Assembly: GCA_002633025.1 (NCBI GenBank)
Contig: NMRB01000094.1
Coordinates: forward strand, 350,032 to 414,031
Direction of reading: 5' to 3'
Length of the DNA: 64,000 nt
From: Notospermus geniculatus
Taxonomy: Eukaryota; Nemertea; Pilidiophora; Heteronemertea; Lineidae
This document shows positions 13,601-23,943 of this stretch, in pieces; the stretch's first letter is position 1, and every line of letters begins with the position of its first letter. Position numbers and translations under genes: made by a program. A model generated the notes under the pieces. That model ran no database searches. It was given only the letters and a program-made list of their open reading frames with translations, and had not been told where the DNA came from.

Positions 13601-14005
13601 CGAGTAGGGTGCTTGGCGCGTTGACCTCCGAGCTAGAAGTTAAGTAACGTTGAGCGCGATCACTACGTGGATGAGCGATCGGCGCATATAATTCACTCGG
13701 CTGTCCGTAAAAGCCGTGGATTCAAGTTTTTTGAGAGGAGGGTAAAGGTATACTATATGCTTGTTTACATCCTTGTCTACCAATCAGTACTTTGTGACAT
13801 CAGGCTTTCGCAGCCTTGTCAGTACATGTTGACCTCTGGACCTCGGCATTTTGGACGCAGACGACCGGCGTCTGAATGATGAATCCAGCTTACAACGTGC
13901 AGCAGACGTCAAATTACTTTTTCAGTCCGGTACTACTCGGTTAACATCGTCCTCGTTGGACTCTCGATGATTAAGTCAATAGCATCGGGGGCCTGTTGTG
14001 TGTAA
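7659..14005 (+). CDS. Cys-loop ligand-gated ion channel, nicotinic acetylcholine receptor alpha-like (copy 2, C-terminally truncated)
   Basis: Eight exons with consistent phases: 7659-7728, 9028-9173, 9793-9837, 10563-10672, 11369-11546, 12555-12831, 13426-13515 and 13926-14005. The 45-bp and 110-bp exons match the classic nicotinic gene structure. Features in order: signal peptide (1-23); N-terminal helix with [13 protein letters not shown]; the loop D region; loop A (WSPDLYVYN); Cys-loop C156-C170 with 13 residues between; loop B tryptophan (GSWHHDG); loop C vicinal C223-C224 (KYECCPELY); M1; M2; and the start of M3. All principal-face aromatics for acetylcholine are present. After ISFRYY-like M3 residues, a deletion joins the M3 exon to the M4 exon in the wrong frame, giving TAA at 14003 and a 331-aa product with no complete M3, cytoplasmic loop or M4. 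It is either a pseudogene, a truncated receptor or an assembly error. The N-terminal model is confident. Confidence 0.85.
8049..8444. mobile_element. TIR element (396 bp) in receptor copy 2 intron 1
   Basis: Terminal inverted repeats of about 57 bp: the left end ATTTTGGTTCCCAAAGCCAC pairs with the right end ending GGGAACCAAAAT, and both arms include CTAGGGCTAGAAGGCTTCGG or its complement. It has no coding capacity. Confidence 0.8.
9423..9513. repeat. fragment of the GGATCCAGGGTTGACAG repeat family
   Basis: Begins CAGGGTCAGATCCAGGGTTG and continues through ACAGAAAGGGGGG to a GGAGGTGGTGA motif. It is the reverse-oriented relative of the fuller element at 48931-49052, whose two ends are complementary GGGTCGGATCCAGG motifs. 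It lies in the second intron of receptor copy 2. Confidence 0.55.
11561..11871. mobile_element. TIR element (311 bp) directly after the Cys-loop exon
   Basis: 36-bp nearly perfect terminal inverted repeats (TATAGTACGCTTAAGTCATC and its complement, extending into GAGCTCGATGGGCG). The left end starts 14 bp after the splice donor at 11547. It is non-coding. Confidence 0.8.
12083..12201. mobile_element. near-perfect palindromic MITE (GGCCCATATTTTCAAAGC ends)
   Basis: The arms pair through GGCCCATATTTTCAAAGCTG, CTAAAATGCATTTTAG-like and CTTGCATGC segments around a short centre near 12140. The homologous copy 1 sequence (about 824-832) reads straight through, so the insertion is specific to copy 2. 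Confidence 0.8.
12321..12524. mobile_element. TTAA-flanked MITE (204 bp)
   Basis: TIR AGGAGCACGGTATTG at both ends, flanked by TTAA (12317-12320 and 12525-12528). Copy 1 has one TTAA at the equivalent place (CCATTAAGTG, about 1682-1691) and no insert. A TTAA target duplication is characteristic of piggyBac-superfamily elements. No transposase is encoded, so this would be a non-autonomous derivative. Confidence 0.8.
13095..13376 (+). repeat. dispersed repeat pair in the M1-M2 intron of copy 2
   Basis: Counterpart of 3325-3600: two units with CAGTATCAGGACTTCGATTC and CAACAGCCTGCTGT. Open frames here are incidental. Confidence 0.6.
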
Positions 14006-14196
14006 GGAGGGAAAATTACAAGCGAAGGCCGAGGACAGTGACCATCGACACGGAAGGCGGGATGGATACAGATAAGATTGGCCAGGATGGACCAGACCCA
14101 AACCTCGAATGGCGGCTGGTGGCAATGGTCTTGGATCGAATTTTGTTCATAATATTTCTTGTGATCACTATTATTGTTGCGAGTGTTATGCTTTAG
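13975..14196 (+). pseudogene. out-of-frame remnant of the receptor M4 exon
   Basis: The sequence from about 13975 to TAG 14194-14196 is nearly identical to the last exon of receptor copy 1 (5044-5265). It encodes the loop [10 protein letters not shown] and M4 (WRLVAMVLDRILF) in an open frame. It has lost its splice acceptor and preceding intron because of a deletion that begins inside the M3 exon (CTCTCGATGATT|AAGTCAA). The M3 reading frame enters it in another frame and stops at 14003. Compared with copy 1, more than 1 kb is missing. Confidence 0.8.
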
Positions 14197-14227
14197 TTTG
14201 CACCGTGAATTGGCATGATCCTAATGC

Positions 14228-14300
14228 TATTAGCACACTACATGTATTAGCAAACTACATGTATTAGCACACTACATGTATTAGCACACTACGTGTATTT
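14228..14300 (+). repeat. 17-bp tandem repeat downstream of receptor copy 2
   Basis: About four units of TATTAGCACACTACATG, homologous to the array at 5293-5395. Confidence 0.75.
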
Positions 14301-15795
14301 GCACACTACATATATAGCAAATCATCGGCAAATTTTTAGCGGGCAGCGAAAATCCACCCAGACACCCCAGAATGGAATCAATGATAGTGCCAGACATGCC
14401 AGAGACCAACCAAACGTCAAGGCAGACCCCAACACACATGGTGCAGCAGATAAGAAGAGATTTGAATACCATCAACATCAACCTCAAGGACACTCCAAGG
14501 ACACTCCACTCCTTGCAGACACCCTGAACCTACCTAGTGACTTCGCACATGATAGAAAACTGGCATGGCATAGTCAGAAAAGCACGAAAATCTCAAATTA
14601 TCAGAATTTTGATAATCTTGGATATCTCAGCAACCATTCAATATATTTTGATGAAACAAAGCCCAAAATCCTTAGAAAGTTCCATTCTATCAAAACTGCA
14701 ACAAAAAACCACAAAAACATTACATAACAATAAGTTTGATTTTTAGTGTTCTTTTCTGATGTATTATTACATAATTACGATATTTCCAAATTTCCAAAAT
14801 AAGGATGCAAAAATATGACCAACAAGATGTACTTTCATGTGAAACCGCGTTAAAATGGGCCCAGCAGTATTTGAAATATTCCAGGTATCAGGTTTAGATA
14901 AAGTTATGTCAATGACAACATATATTATAAGTACGATACATTCATATTATAAGTAGGCCTAGGCCTATTCATATCCAATTTCGACACGAACTTAACGTTA
15001 TAATTCTTTGTGTCGGAAATGCTTAATACTACTTCACTTCAGGCCCTCGTCCATACCACATCATACATGTCATACCCTGGATGAAACATGTGGGACTCTT
15101 TTGTAGCTGTTACAATAAGCAGATGTTGGTGTTGTATCAGGCAGCACTAGAAGATAAACCTCTGACCGCTATCCAGTTTTCAGACCTTGACGCAGAATGA
15201 AGCAACACCGTGTGTCTTCATGACAGGAGTCGAAGTTTTTTAGTTAATAGACTTCAACACTTCGAAAAAATTTGATTCGAGGAAGGGTGGACGTCATTGT
15301 CTGAGGTACAGATAGATGTTCAAGTATACATTTTGTGGATTCGTTCAAAATTTACAAAACCGTCATTGTGTCCGCGGTATCTATAATCGTATTTTTCATC
15401 TGCTTACTAAATTTTACTGCATTATGATTCGAGAGCTGAACTCGTTATCTTCCGTCAACTCGGTCACAGGACCTCAGCATTGCTAAACAAAGGCCTATCT
15501 CCTCGGTGAGGTACTGATTAGCAGACAGCATACATACACTACAGGTTCATGTCTACGAGGTTGGAAATATAATGTGTGTGTGCCTTGACGTGGACATAAA
15601 ATTCGCCGAGATGAGGTATCGCTATGCATATAGGTTTCAACTCACAGCCCTGGCTTGCAGAGATTTCTGATGACTGTCATGATTTGTGCCCGGCCCATCG
15701 ACCAGAGAACAAATCATTCATCGCCACGATAATTATTCTGATCCTTGCGTACCGATTGGCTATCTGACCTCTCATGTTTGTGACGTCACGTTTGA
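14301..15795. other. intergenic, no gene recognised
   Basis: 14310-14600 continues the duplication shared with 5400-5680. 14570-14750 is a dispersed repeat found inverted at 6600-6840. From 14750 to 15795 I see only unique-looking non-coding DNA, with no exon or repeat that I can support. Confidence 0.45.
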
Positions 15796-16055
15796 TTCCT
15801 ACATCACAGCAGATCCGTGGTGAGATTTTCAGTTTGCTGGTAGAATTTTAAGGTGAGTAGACCTACCTACATTCATGACATTGGTACAGTATGTTTGTTG
15901 TGTTCTCGAAGCTTTGTGTGTCTATCATATCGATTGATTGATTGATTTGATTAATTGATTCGAATTTTTAACTAACACTGACTTTCATACTCACCGCGAA
16001 CACTAATTGAATTCGAAAAATCACTCAATTTAAATTTGCAGAAACAGCAAGCATC

Positions 16056-18891
16056 ATGTGGTGTCAGTTCGTGTTTAATATCGCGGTCGTTGCTACCGCC
16101 AGTGTTGGCGCGAGTGAGTAGACTTTTGTGTCGAACTTTCATTTTTATCATCATCGTCATTCGGGGTATCTACAAAACTAACACCCCACCAAAAAATACA
16201 GACGCCCTCGTCATTCGCATCTTGGTTCTCCAGTCTCTGTCAGTGTTTGTACGATCTTGTCCGAGGACAGCTTTTGACGCGAGGAAATTTTCTTCATCCA
16301 TCTTTAACTCTATCGTCTCGCTTCTTGGGAAAAGCAGACTCAAATGGTTCTGTGTTTTTTTTCGGAACTCGTCAATTATCAGACGATTGTTTTTGTCACC
16401 TAGCTGCAGAATCATAAAGACACATGAACGAATGTCTTATCATTTTTAGCTCACTTCTGTGAGGTGAGCTTTTCTTTCTAAACCGCTTGGCTCAGAAACT
16501 TCAAACTTGGTGCACAAGAACTCTATATGGCAAAAACTATCTCTGGACCGAAACATAGCGCTGCTAGTTGTACTCTCTGGCCTGTGTTCGATTGGCCGCC
16601 AACACGGTAAACTCCCTACGCAGTTGTGTACCGCGCCCCCTTCGGTTTACTCGCTCTCCACAACTGCTTTACTTCGTGGAAGTCGCCGCGTTTGGTCAAC
16701 ATGGCGTCAGGGCCTGGCGCGAGTTTTACAGTATCAGCACGCTGCTTTCGGAACTGTTTGGCCCGTTAGCAACGGATGTTCTAGTAAATATCTATGCAAG
16801 TATCCTCTACATTTCTGCTATAATTTCCGTCTCAACGAACTTCAAATGTGGCCACCAGGTGGCCATCTTGAAAAATAGAATTTTTGACATTTGTGACCTA
16901 GACAGGAGAGCAGTTTGTTCACAAATACGATAACTACTCCTCCACGTTAGACTTGTATTCACAAATCGTACTCCTTCTGGGTGCTATTGACTGAGTTTAT
17001 GTCATTGATTGATAATACTGATCAGATCATAAAAAATCGTTTTTGGTGTGTTCAACTTTAAATGTTATCTGTACTGATCCTTCAACATTCACCATGCGAG
17101 TCACAGCTTTACTTAACCACATAGACTTACCACACAGGTGAGCACAATGTCCCTGGACATTTCATTAACAGATTCTGTAGGCCATGTCGGCTGTTCTGCT
17201 ATTTAATGATCTTGTCATTTTTCCAGAGGTTTCCATGAAAGCAAATGTCGAATTCCAAGTAGACATATCTAGAAACATTAACAAAGAGATGATGACAAGA
17301 GCGGAACAGTTTGTAACTGCATTTGTGAAAGCCGTCGAGATAGGTCCCACGCAGACGCTGATCAGTTTAGATGGTATTTCCGACGGACATGTAAGTATCG
17401 GGTGGCCAAAGAATACTGAACTAAATTTAACAGCATGCAACGGAATACCAACGCAGGGCCTGTTGTAACAGGGCCCACGTTCGCGAAGCCGTCGTTAGGA
17501 AAAATACATAGCGTAACGACATCGTTAACATTACGACGGCTTCGGGAACATGGGTCCATGTCTGTTACGTCTGCCGCACACTGGAGCTATCTGCTGAGCA
17601 AAAAGTCATTCGAGACCGTTTGCTCAGCAGAGAGCTCGCGTGTGCGCGTAATTTCGGTGCGTTTTTTTGCCTCGCGAGGCAGAAAGCTCGCGTGTGCGCG
17701 TATTTTTCGGTGAGCTACATGTATCTGCTGAGCAAACGGTCTCAAATGGCTTTTTGGTCAGCAGAGAGCTCCAGTGTGCGGCAGGCTTAACACTGATTCA
17801 TTGTTCTCATTCAAGGGCGATAGCACACGATTTTATGATCCGAGTGAGCGTGCAGGGCAAACAGAAGAAAATGTGTTGAACGGTGCAAGAAGGATCTCAG
17901 ACACAAGTCCACATTATAAGGGAGATGGGCTGATCCAAATGCCCTGAACAGTGCAGGCGGTGAATTGCGGAATTTACAGCTCAGGCATCCACGAAGTGAT
18001 CATCCAAAGTTAGTTGCCATCTTCCTTTACAGTGGTAAAATGGAAAGTTTCCGCTGGTCGAGAATAAAGGTGTGTAACTGCAGGAACTGCCATCTCATTC
18101 TGCAAGATAGACTAAAAAATTCGTCCTAATCCCAACTCGCTTTCACTTCAGTTTTTGCCAAAGTTGCAAATGAAAAGGGGAACCTGTAGAACTGTCGCTA
18201 CTGGGAGGCGCTGTGAGCGAGCGGTTGTGCCCTTTTTCACGAGGTGATGACGCAGTGCAACTACACATTAGGGCGATTCCACGGAACTTAACAGAGAGAT
18301 TTTCGCAGATTTCAAATGTGTGGTAGAGCTAGAGCTAGAGCTGAGCTATGCAAAGGTAGGAATATCTGGAATCTTGGTTCATTAGCAAAGCAGTAATTAA
18401 ACAAAAATTGTGGTGTCGAACGGGACAGCTTTGCGGACACATTTTGTCCCGTTCGACACCACTTATTTCTAAAATTACTACCGCACTGTAGTCCCCCGCC
18501 CACAGATGATGGTATCATTGAATAGCTCAGCACAGGCCCTATCTCTGCCATGGAAGCAGCATCAATTTCGACAGAATATGAAGGGTGAAATTTGACAGAA
18601 CAACTTCAAAACCCCTCTAATGCAATGCCGTGGAATCGCCCATTACATGTACCTTTCTTTGTCTTTTTTTCGAATAAAACACTTTATTACATCGGTTTGC
18701 AGAAAGCAGGGGATTCGATTCGCAGACAAGGTATTAAACACTACCTCGTGATCATTGGCAAGAATACAAACCTCGACCCCTCAGTAAAGGATATGATAGG
18801 GACAACGCAGATCGACATCTCAAACATGAATCAGCAGCAAATATCGCAAGTTGCAGTCGACATTGTCAATCAGATCGCTAGTGGTAAATAA
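16056..18891 (+). CDS. small secreted von Willebrand factor A-domain protein, frameshifted in exon 3
   Basis: Four coding exons: 16056-16113, 17227-17390, 17816-18069 and 18703-18891 (TAA). A likely non-coding first exon ends at 15852 (donor AAG|GTGAGT), with acceptor at 16041. Exon 1 is a signal peptide (MWCQFVFNIAVVATASVGA). Exon 2 holds strand 1 and the metal-site motif as DISRN, then helix 1 (NINKEMMTRAEQFV). Exon 3 holds NALNSAGGEL and the hydrophobic strand HPKLVAIFLYSGK. Exon 4 has RRQGIKHYLVIIG and the last helix. The order and spacing match a single vWA domain of about 200 residues, with no other domain. Exon 3 is 254 bp, one base short of a whole-codon length: the two halves are open in different frames and meet at 17924-17931 (GATGGGCTGA). 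With that base the product would be 221 aa. The metal site is non-canonical. Probably an extracellular adhesion or binding protein. Confidence 0.7.
16446..16900 (+). repeat. dispersed repeats in vWA gene intron 1
   Basis: 16446-16560 starts with TAGCTCACTTCTGTGAGGTGAGCT, a short hairpin that heads a dispersed repeat with CAGAAACTTCAAACTTGGTG. 16609-16790 is half of the TIR element seen complete at 4624-5000 (AAACTCCCTACGCAGTTGTG to GGCGCGAGTTTTACAG). GTGGCCACCAGGTGGCC near 16848 is another short palindrome. Confidence 0.6.
17470..17560. mobile_element. short foldback element in vWA gene intron 2
   Basis: Ends GGGCCCACGTTCGCGAAGCC and its near-complement GGCTTCGGGAACATGGGTCC enclose about 50 bp that also pair partly. 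Non-coding MITE-like structure 80 bp after a splice donor. Confidence 0.65.
17575..17785. mobile_element. foldback element, CTGCTGAGCAAA arms, vWA gene intron 2
   Basis: CGCACACTGGAGCTATCTGC at the left pairs with GCAGAGAGCTCCAGTGTGCG at the right. Inside, four related CTGAGCAAA/TTTGCTCAGCAGAGAGCTC units alternate in orientation. It ends about 30 bp before exon 3 of the vWA gene. Confidence 0.65.
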
Positions 18892-19532
18892 CTGAACAGG
18901 GACGATTCCACAGACCAAGAAGAAGCAGGCCTTGTTTATAGCTCTCATTTCTTAGTACCTTCTAAGGTTATCTTCAAATTCAAATTCCAACCGATAGGTT
19001 ACTTACTATCAAATGTGCGAAAACAACAATTTTTAATATCAAAACTGAAGATTGGCAAGTTTGCAATTTGATCGGAGAAATGAAAGACAAACTTTTGTAT
19101 ACGACAGACCAAATTTAATGCCAAATTCATATATTTTAGAAAGAGACTTTGCATTATTTTGACTTCGAAACATTGATTGTAACTTAAAAACCATACATTG
19201 AAAAGGCTACACCCGATGTAAACAAACATGGCCACCAGTTCGGATGTTTGCGGATGCAAACGCTTATCGTCCTTTGCACTTTCTGTTGATGATTGATAAA
19301 TCGTGAAATAAACTTCTGAAATGTAACCACTTTTGTTGATTTTTGTTGTCGTCCGTCCTTGTTTTTATTTTGGTGAACCATGTTTTCACATTTTATCGTA
19401 ATGTCACAATACCACAGTGATATTTTGTGGCACTGATAGCCTACATGTACATGTAATGATGTGCATGTGCTTTCTTGTGCCATTGATTGGCCTGTTGCTG
19501 TGGTCACTAGGTAACATAAACCTACAGTCATG
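18892..19532. other. spacer, no gene recognised
   Basis: Between the vWA stop codon and the tandem duplication. AT-rich, with no exon or repeat supported; AATAAA motifs are not obvious close to the stop. Confidence 0.4.
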
Positions 19533-20627
19533 ACGTAAGCCTAGGCCCCCTCGTGTTAGCCTGTTCACCTTCAAGTAGGGGCAAGAATGAGGCGAATGTC
19601 TTGTTTGAATCCTAAAGCCAGGCGCACATTTGCGACAAAACTCAATGCGTTAGGGGTGTTTTTTTAAAAATCGACTGACCTGGCTGAATGACGAGTCGGC
19701 AGCGTTGGGTCAGTCGACTCTAAATTAAGCACCCCTAACGCATTGAGTTTTGTCGCAAATGTACGCTTGGCTTTAATGCATTCTTGGAGATGCAGTAGCC
19801 TACCTGAAACTTGAATAGGAGCTGTCAGTCGACAATTAGGAGTTACATGTACAATGATGCAATTCAATGCCTGGCGGACCCATTCACGGTTGATTGAGCA
19901 CCCTATTATATTGGTCCGTTAGAACTTTGCTGCCGTCTTTTGGCGATGAGCGGGGCTGACTGCTTTTATTGACAGCTGCACCATGAAACACAGACTATTC
20001 CTCTTCGTTCGTCCATGTCAGGAGAAACGGTCGTAATGAGTAAGGTGTGGCTACGTGCATCAGGATCCTCTTTGACCAATTAGCTGTGAGTCTTTGGCCT
20101 CAGCTGACTGTATATGTAGCTGTAATCTACCTCTACTGCAACATATCGGGTACTGACGGTCACGACGGTACAAATCCAGTTATTCGCCGTCATAATTTAC
20201 AGGTGAGCGAAAAACGTCAGATTTGTATTTTGATTTTCCTTCAGGGCTGAAGCCACAGCATTTTCGGCCCTGTTAAGTACGGAAGAGGCCGTCTCAAGAT
20301 ACTCAAGTTCCTCACTTGGATGCGGTCTTTTACTTGTCCTTGCAAATGCACAAGGTACAATGCACCACGGCTTGCTGTCCCATGCGACGTCAGATCTCAC
20401 TCCTGCTGCTTAGTGAAAATTTTTCTGTAAAAAGAGTTTCCAAGGGTGTGCAAGATATAAATGTTTGTGACTTGATCATTCTGAACAACGAAGCTGATTC
20501 TTCATATTTGATGGCTTTCCTAATACATTCCTAGATTTTTTTGAAAGAGGAATTTCTTTCAATTACGTCTCCTCCTCGCGACGATTTCTAGACTAGGTTT
20601 GTAACCATACACCTTGTATATGCTCTT
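19533..20627. repeat. tandem duplication of the sulfotransferase 3' region, unit 1
   Basis: Unit 1 (1095 bp) is followed directly by unit 2 (20628-21585), with the same start (ACGTAAGCCTAGGCCCCC) and the same end (CTTGTATATGCTCTT). Unit 1 has about 140 bp (19762-19905) missing from unit 2. It contains a foldback (about 19617-19775, arms with ATTTGCGACAAAACTCAATG) and a SINE-like remnant near 20315-20390 (GGTCTTTTACTTG). Confidence 0.85.
20559..20627 (-). pseudogene. C-terminal fragment of the sulfotransferase
   Basis: The minus strand encodes the last 22 residues and stop of the neighbouring sulfotransferase (KSIYKVYGYKPSLEIVA, then RRRRN). It is cut at the boundary of the tandem duplication, with no upstream coding sequence. 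It cannot be a gene by itself and records the duplication breakpoint inside the final exon. Confidence 0.85.
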
Positions 20628-21585
20628 ACGTAAGCCTAGGCCCCCTCGTGTTAGCCTGTTCACCTTCAAGTAGGGGCAAGAATGAGGCGAATGTCTTGTT
20701 TGAATCCTAAAGCCAGGCGCCCATTTGCGACAAAACTCAATGCGTTAGGGGTGTTTTTTTAAAAATCGACTGACCTGGCTGAATGACGAGTCGGCAGCGT
20801 TGGGTCAGTCGACTCTAAATTAAGCACCCCTAATGCATTGAGTTTTGTCGCAAATGTATATTGGTCCGTTAGAACTTTGCTGTCGTCTTTTGGCGATGAG
20901 CGGGGCTGACTGCTTTTATTGACAGCTGCACCATGAAACACAGACTATTCCTCTTCGTTCGTCCATGTCAGCAGAAACGGTCGTAATGAATAAGGTGTGG
21001 CTAAGTGCATCAGGATCCTCTTTGATCAATTAGCTGTGTGTCTTTGGCCTCAGCTGACTGTATATGTAGCTGTAATCTACCTCTACTGCAACATATCGGG
21101 TACTGACGGTCACGACGGTACAAATCCAGTTATTCGCCGTCATAATTTACAGCTGAGCGAAAAACGTCAGATTTGTATTTTGATTTTCCTTCAGGGCTGA
21201 AGCCACAGCATTTTCGGCCCTGTTAAGTACGGAAGAGGCCGTCTCAAGCTAGCTACTCATGTTCCTCACTTGGATGCGGTCTTTCAGTTGCCCTTGCAAA
21301 GGCACAAGGTTCAAGGCAACGTTAGATCTCACTCCTGCGACGTTAGATCTCACTCCTGCTGCTTAATGAAATTTTTTCTGTAAAAAGAGTTGCCAAGGGA
21401 GGGTGTGCAAGATATAAATGTTTGTGGCTTCATCATTCTGAACAACGAAGCTGATTCTTCATATTTGATGGCTTTCCTAATACATTCCTAGATTTTTTTT
21501 GAAAGAGGAATTTCTTTCAATTACGTCTCCTCCTCGCGACGATTTCTAGACTAGGTTTGTAACCATACACCTTGTATATGCTCTT
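20628..21585. repeat. tandem duplication of the sulfotransferase 3' region, unit 2
   Basis: Second unit (958 bp), nearly identical to unit 1. Its right end is the 3' end of the intact sulfotransferase coding exon. The foldback with ATTTGCGACAAAACTCAATG arms is retained at about 20712-20858. Confidence 0.85.
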
Positions 21586-23943
21586 GCAATGTGTGTCAAT
21601 CTGGGCCATTGCGACAGGATTCATGACTTCCTCCCAAGCATGCGCAGTCGCCGAAGAATTACTCCGCATTGAAGAGAATGCATTCTTTGATTGGTGGAGA
21701 GTCTGTATCTTAAAAAGTTTGTATGACGTCTCCGACCAGGGCAGTTGTACAAATTTGTAAATTCTCTGCATATTTTCAACAATATTATCAGCAACATCTT
21801 CATATTTCAGCCTCATGATTCTGCCTGGGTATTTTTTATTCAACCAAAAGATGTCGCCCCTGTCGCCTTCCATCCTTTCACAAAGTGCCCTTGCGCTTGC
21901 ATTCCACGATTTCAGCTTCATATACTTGTTCCTTGAGTGAAGAATTCCCCGTGGGTCCCGAACGAGGTAGATGATGTATAAATTCGGGTTCTTCCTGAGA
22001 AAGTCTTCAACAAACTTCACTTCAACCCGTATTGTCTTCAAAACACGCAGGTGACTTACCCTGCATTTTTTCCTGATATCTAACTTCGAAATGCACGTCT
22101 TCACTTTAGATTCTAAAGTTTCATAGCAAGAATACAGCGTCTTCAACCCGTGTGCTACTTGTTTTATCTCCTTTCCTGAGTAAATATCGCTGTGTATATG
22201 TTTACCCTCTTTGTAAATATGGTCGTCAGTGAAGAAATTCTCCTTCACAACCATCAGTTCATTAAGTGAAACGTCCGTGTTCAGAGACGAGAAAAATCCA
22301 TGAGCACTCTCAATGCATTGCTTTGCTCGACTTCGTTCCTCCTTAGTTTTTAGTGCACATTTCATAACACTATTCATCTGGCGTGATTTTCTGATGAAGT
22401 CAAACCTGCTAAAGTACTCTATATCCCATTTTTCCACACTACAGTCCAACAACTTCCTTATTATCTCCAGTTTCATCTTGTTCATTCTCTCTGTGGCTTC
22501 TCTGAAGAAGTAAAAGAAGAGAATTTACCGCACTTTTAAAAAATGTTCCACCAGGACTTTTATGAGATCGTTAGTGCTATTTGTACATACATTGTATACC
22601 AAAATCGCATTCAAGGTCAGAGGGTCTGGCATTGTCGGGGGTCCATCTTCTCCTGTTGGTGATGGTCGGCATTGCTGACCACGCAGCAAGCTGTTGATAT
22701 CTTCGAATCGAAGTACTGACATTGATGCTTTGATGAGATAAATGTTGGAGAAGCCTGATCCCAGTGGCAAAGCCAGGTCACTGTGACCTTACATTTACGA
22801 TTTAGGTATACGTGAACGCAATATATAACGTTTCTGCCTAGAATATCGTAATTTTACAAAGGAAATCCTCACTGCCTTCAGCTCGCTCATGAAGATCAAG
22901 GTAGGCCCTATAGCTTCCACGATTTTGCTTAGCGTATAAACGATACTACTAAAAGGTCAACTTAAAATGTGTTTGAAATAACCACGAGCAGTATATATTC
23001 CGAGACTCAGCCTTATTCACTACTCCAATGGTAAATGGAACTATCATCGGCCCTGATGATCAGCGACACCAACGCCGGTGTAGTAGAATCTAATGTCCCC
23101 CGATGTGATGTCCCCCAACAATACATTCACGGATTAAGCGGCACCATTGAATTGGACTCTAGAGAGACCAAGACCTTTAATCCTGTGACAAACAATGCAG
23201 GGGGGCATCAGGCGGATGGGGACATTAGATTTTATCACACCTGTTAAAGGAACATTCCTCTACTTGGTGCTATTGAGGACAGCAAGCGCTGAGTACGCCG
23301 GCTCTTTCCTCTACCAACCGTGCTCCCGTTGTTCATCAGCCGAGTTACTGCCTTTTACCATCGGACCACAACCTTGTGCTTACGTTAGCAATGATCTGTC
23401 CTTCTTTACCACCAAGTTAGATATTCGGTTGGCGCCGTGCAGACCGCCATAGACACCAATCAGAGGCTCGAACCAGTAGAACATTTTGGGATGCGAGTTG
23501 AATATGTCCCCGAGAAATGTTGAGCCACCTCGTTCGTGTGCAACGATCAGGACCTTCAAAACATGTAAAAGGTATCTTTCAACGCCTTGGTGGGGTAGAT
23601 TAGATCTATATTAACGGTTGTCTTGAAAGTGGCGAAATCATCTGCAAACTGTCAGGATATTTTATACATGACTTGTATGAAAGGAAGATCTTTCGAGAAG
23701 ACGAGACTTCTGCTGGTACGAGGATTTTGGACTCGGCGACACATCAACTACAGGTCCAATTTCTCATATCCTCCCCCAGCAGATGTTCTTACATCGCTTC
23801 TCTTCATCTGTTCACTCACGAGCGTATGAAGGGGACCCAGACCAAAGCCCTGCTGTGGGAGGATAGATTTCTAGAAAGACCACATACACGACGGCAAAGG
23901 AGAACGAGACCACGAGGGGTGTTACTATATTGTCAACTATCAT
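21517..23943 (-). CDS. carbohydrate sulfotransferase (Golgi, PAPS-dependent)
   Basis: Minus-strand gene with three exons: 23943-23820 (tentative), 23585-23384 and 22501-21517. Phases fit throughout (1311 bp, 436 aa). Exon 1 starts MIVDN and gives a type II signal anchor (VVSFSFAVVYVVFLEIY). Exon 2 holds the 5'-phosphosulfate-binding loop (HERGGSTFLGDIF, about residues 58-70) followed by NSHPKMFYWFEPL, typical of the CHST family that sulfates galactose, GalNAc or GlcNAc. Exon 3 holds the 3'-phosphate-binding motif YLVRDPRGILHSR (about 287-299) and the C-terminal KYEDVADN region. The length is typical for Golgi sulfotransferases. The donor at 23384 and acceptor at 22501 recreate one codon, ACA. 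Exon 1 partly overlaps a dispersed inverted repeat, so it is the weakest part. The substrate cannot be read from the sequence. Confidence 0.82.
22630..22795 (-). repeat. dispersed repeat copy in sulfotransferase intron
   Basis: Reverse-oriented relative of the 125-bp repeat found in the receptor introns (GGTCGGCATTGCTGACCA, GAAGTACTGACATTGATGC). It shows that this family spreads between genes. Confidence 0.6.
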
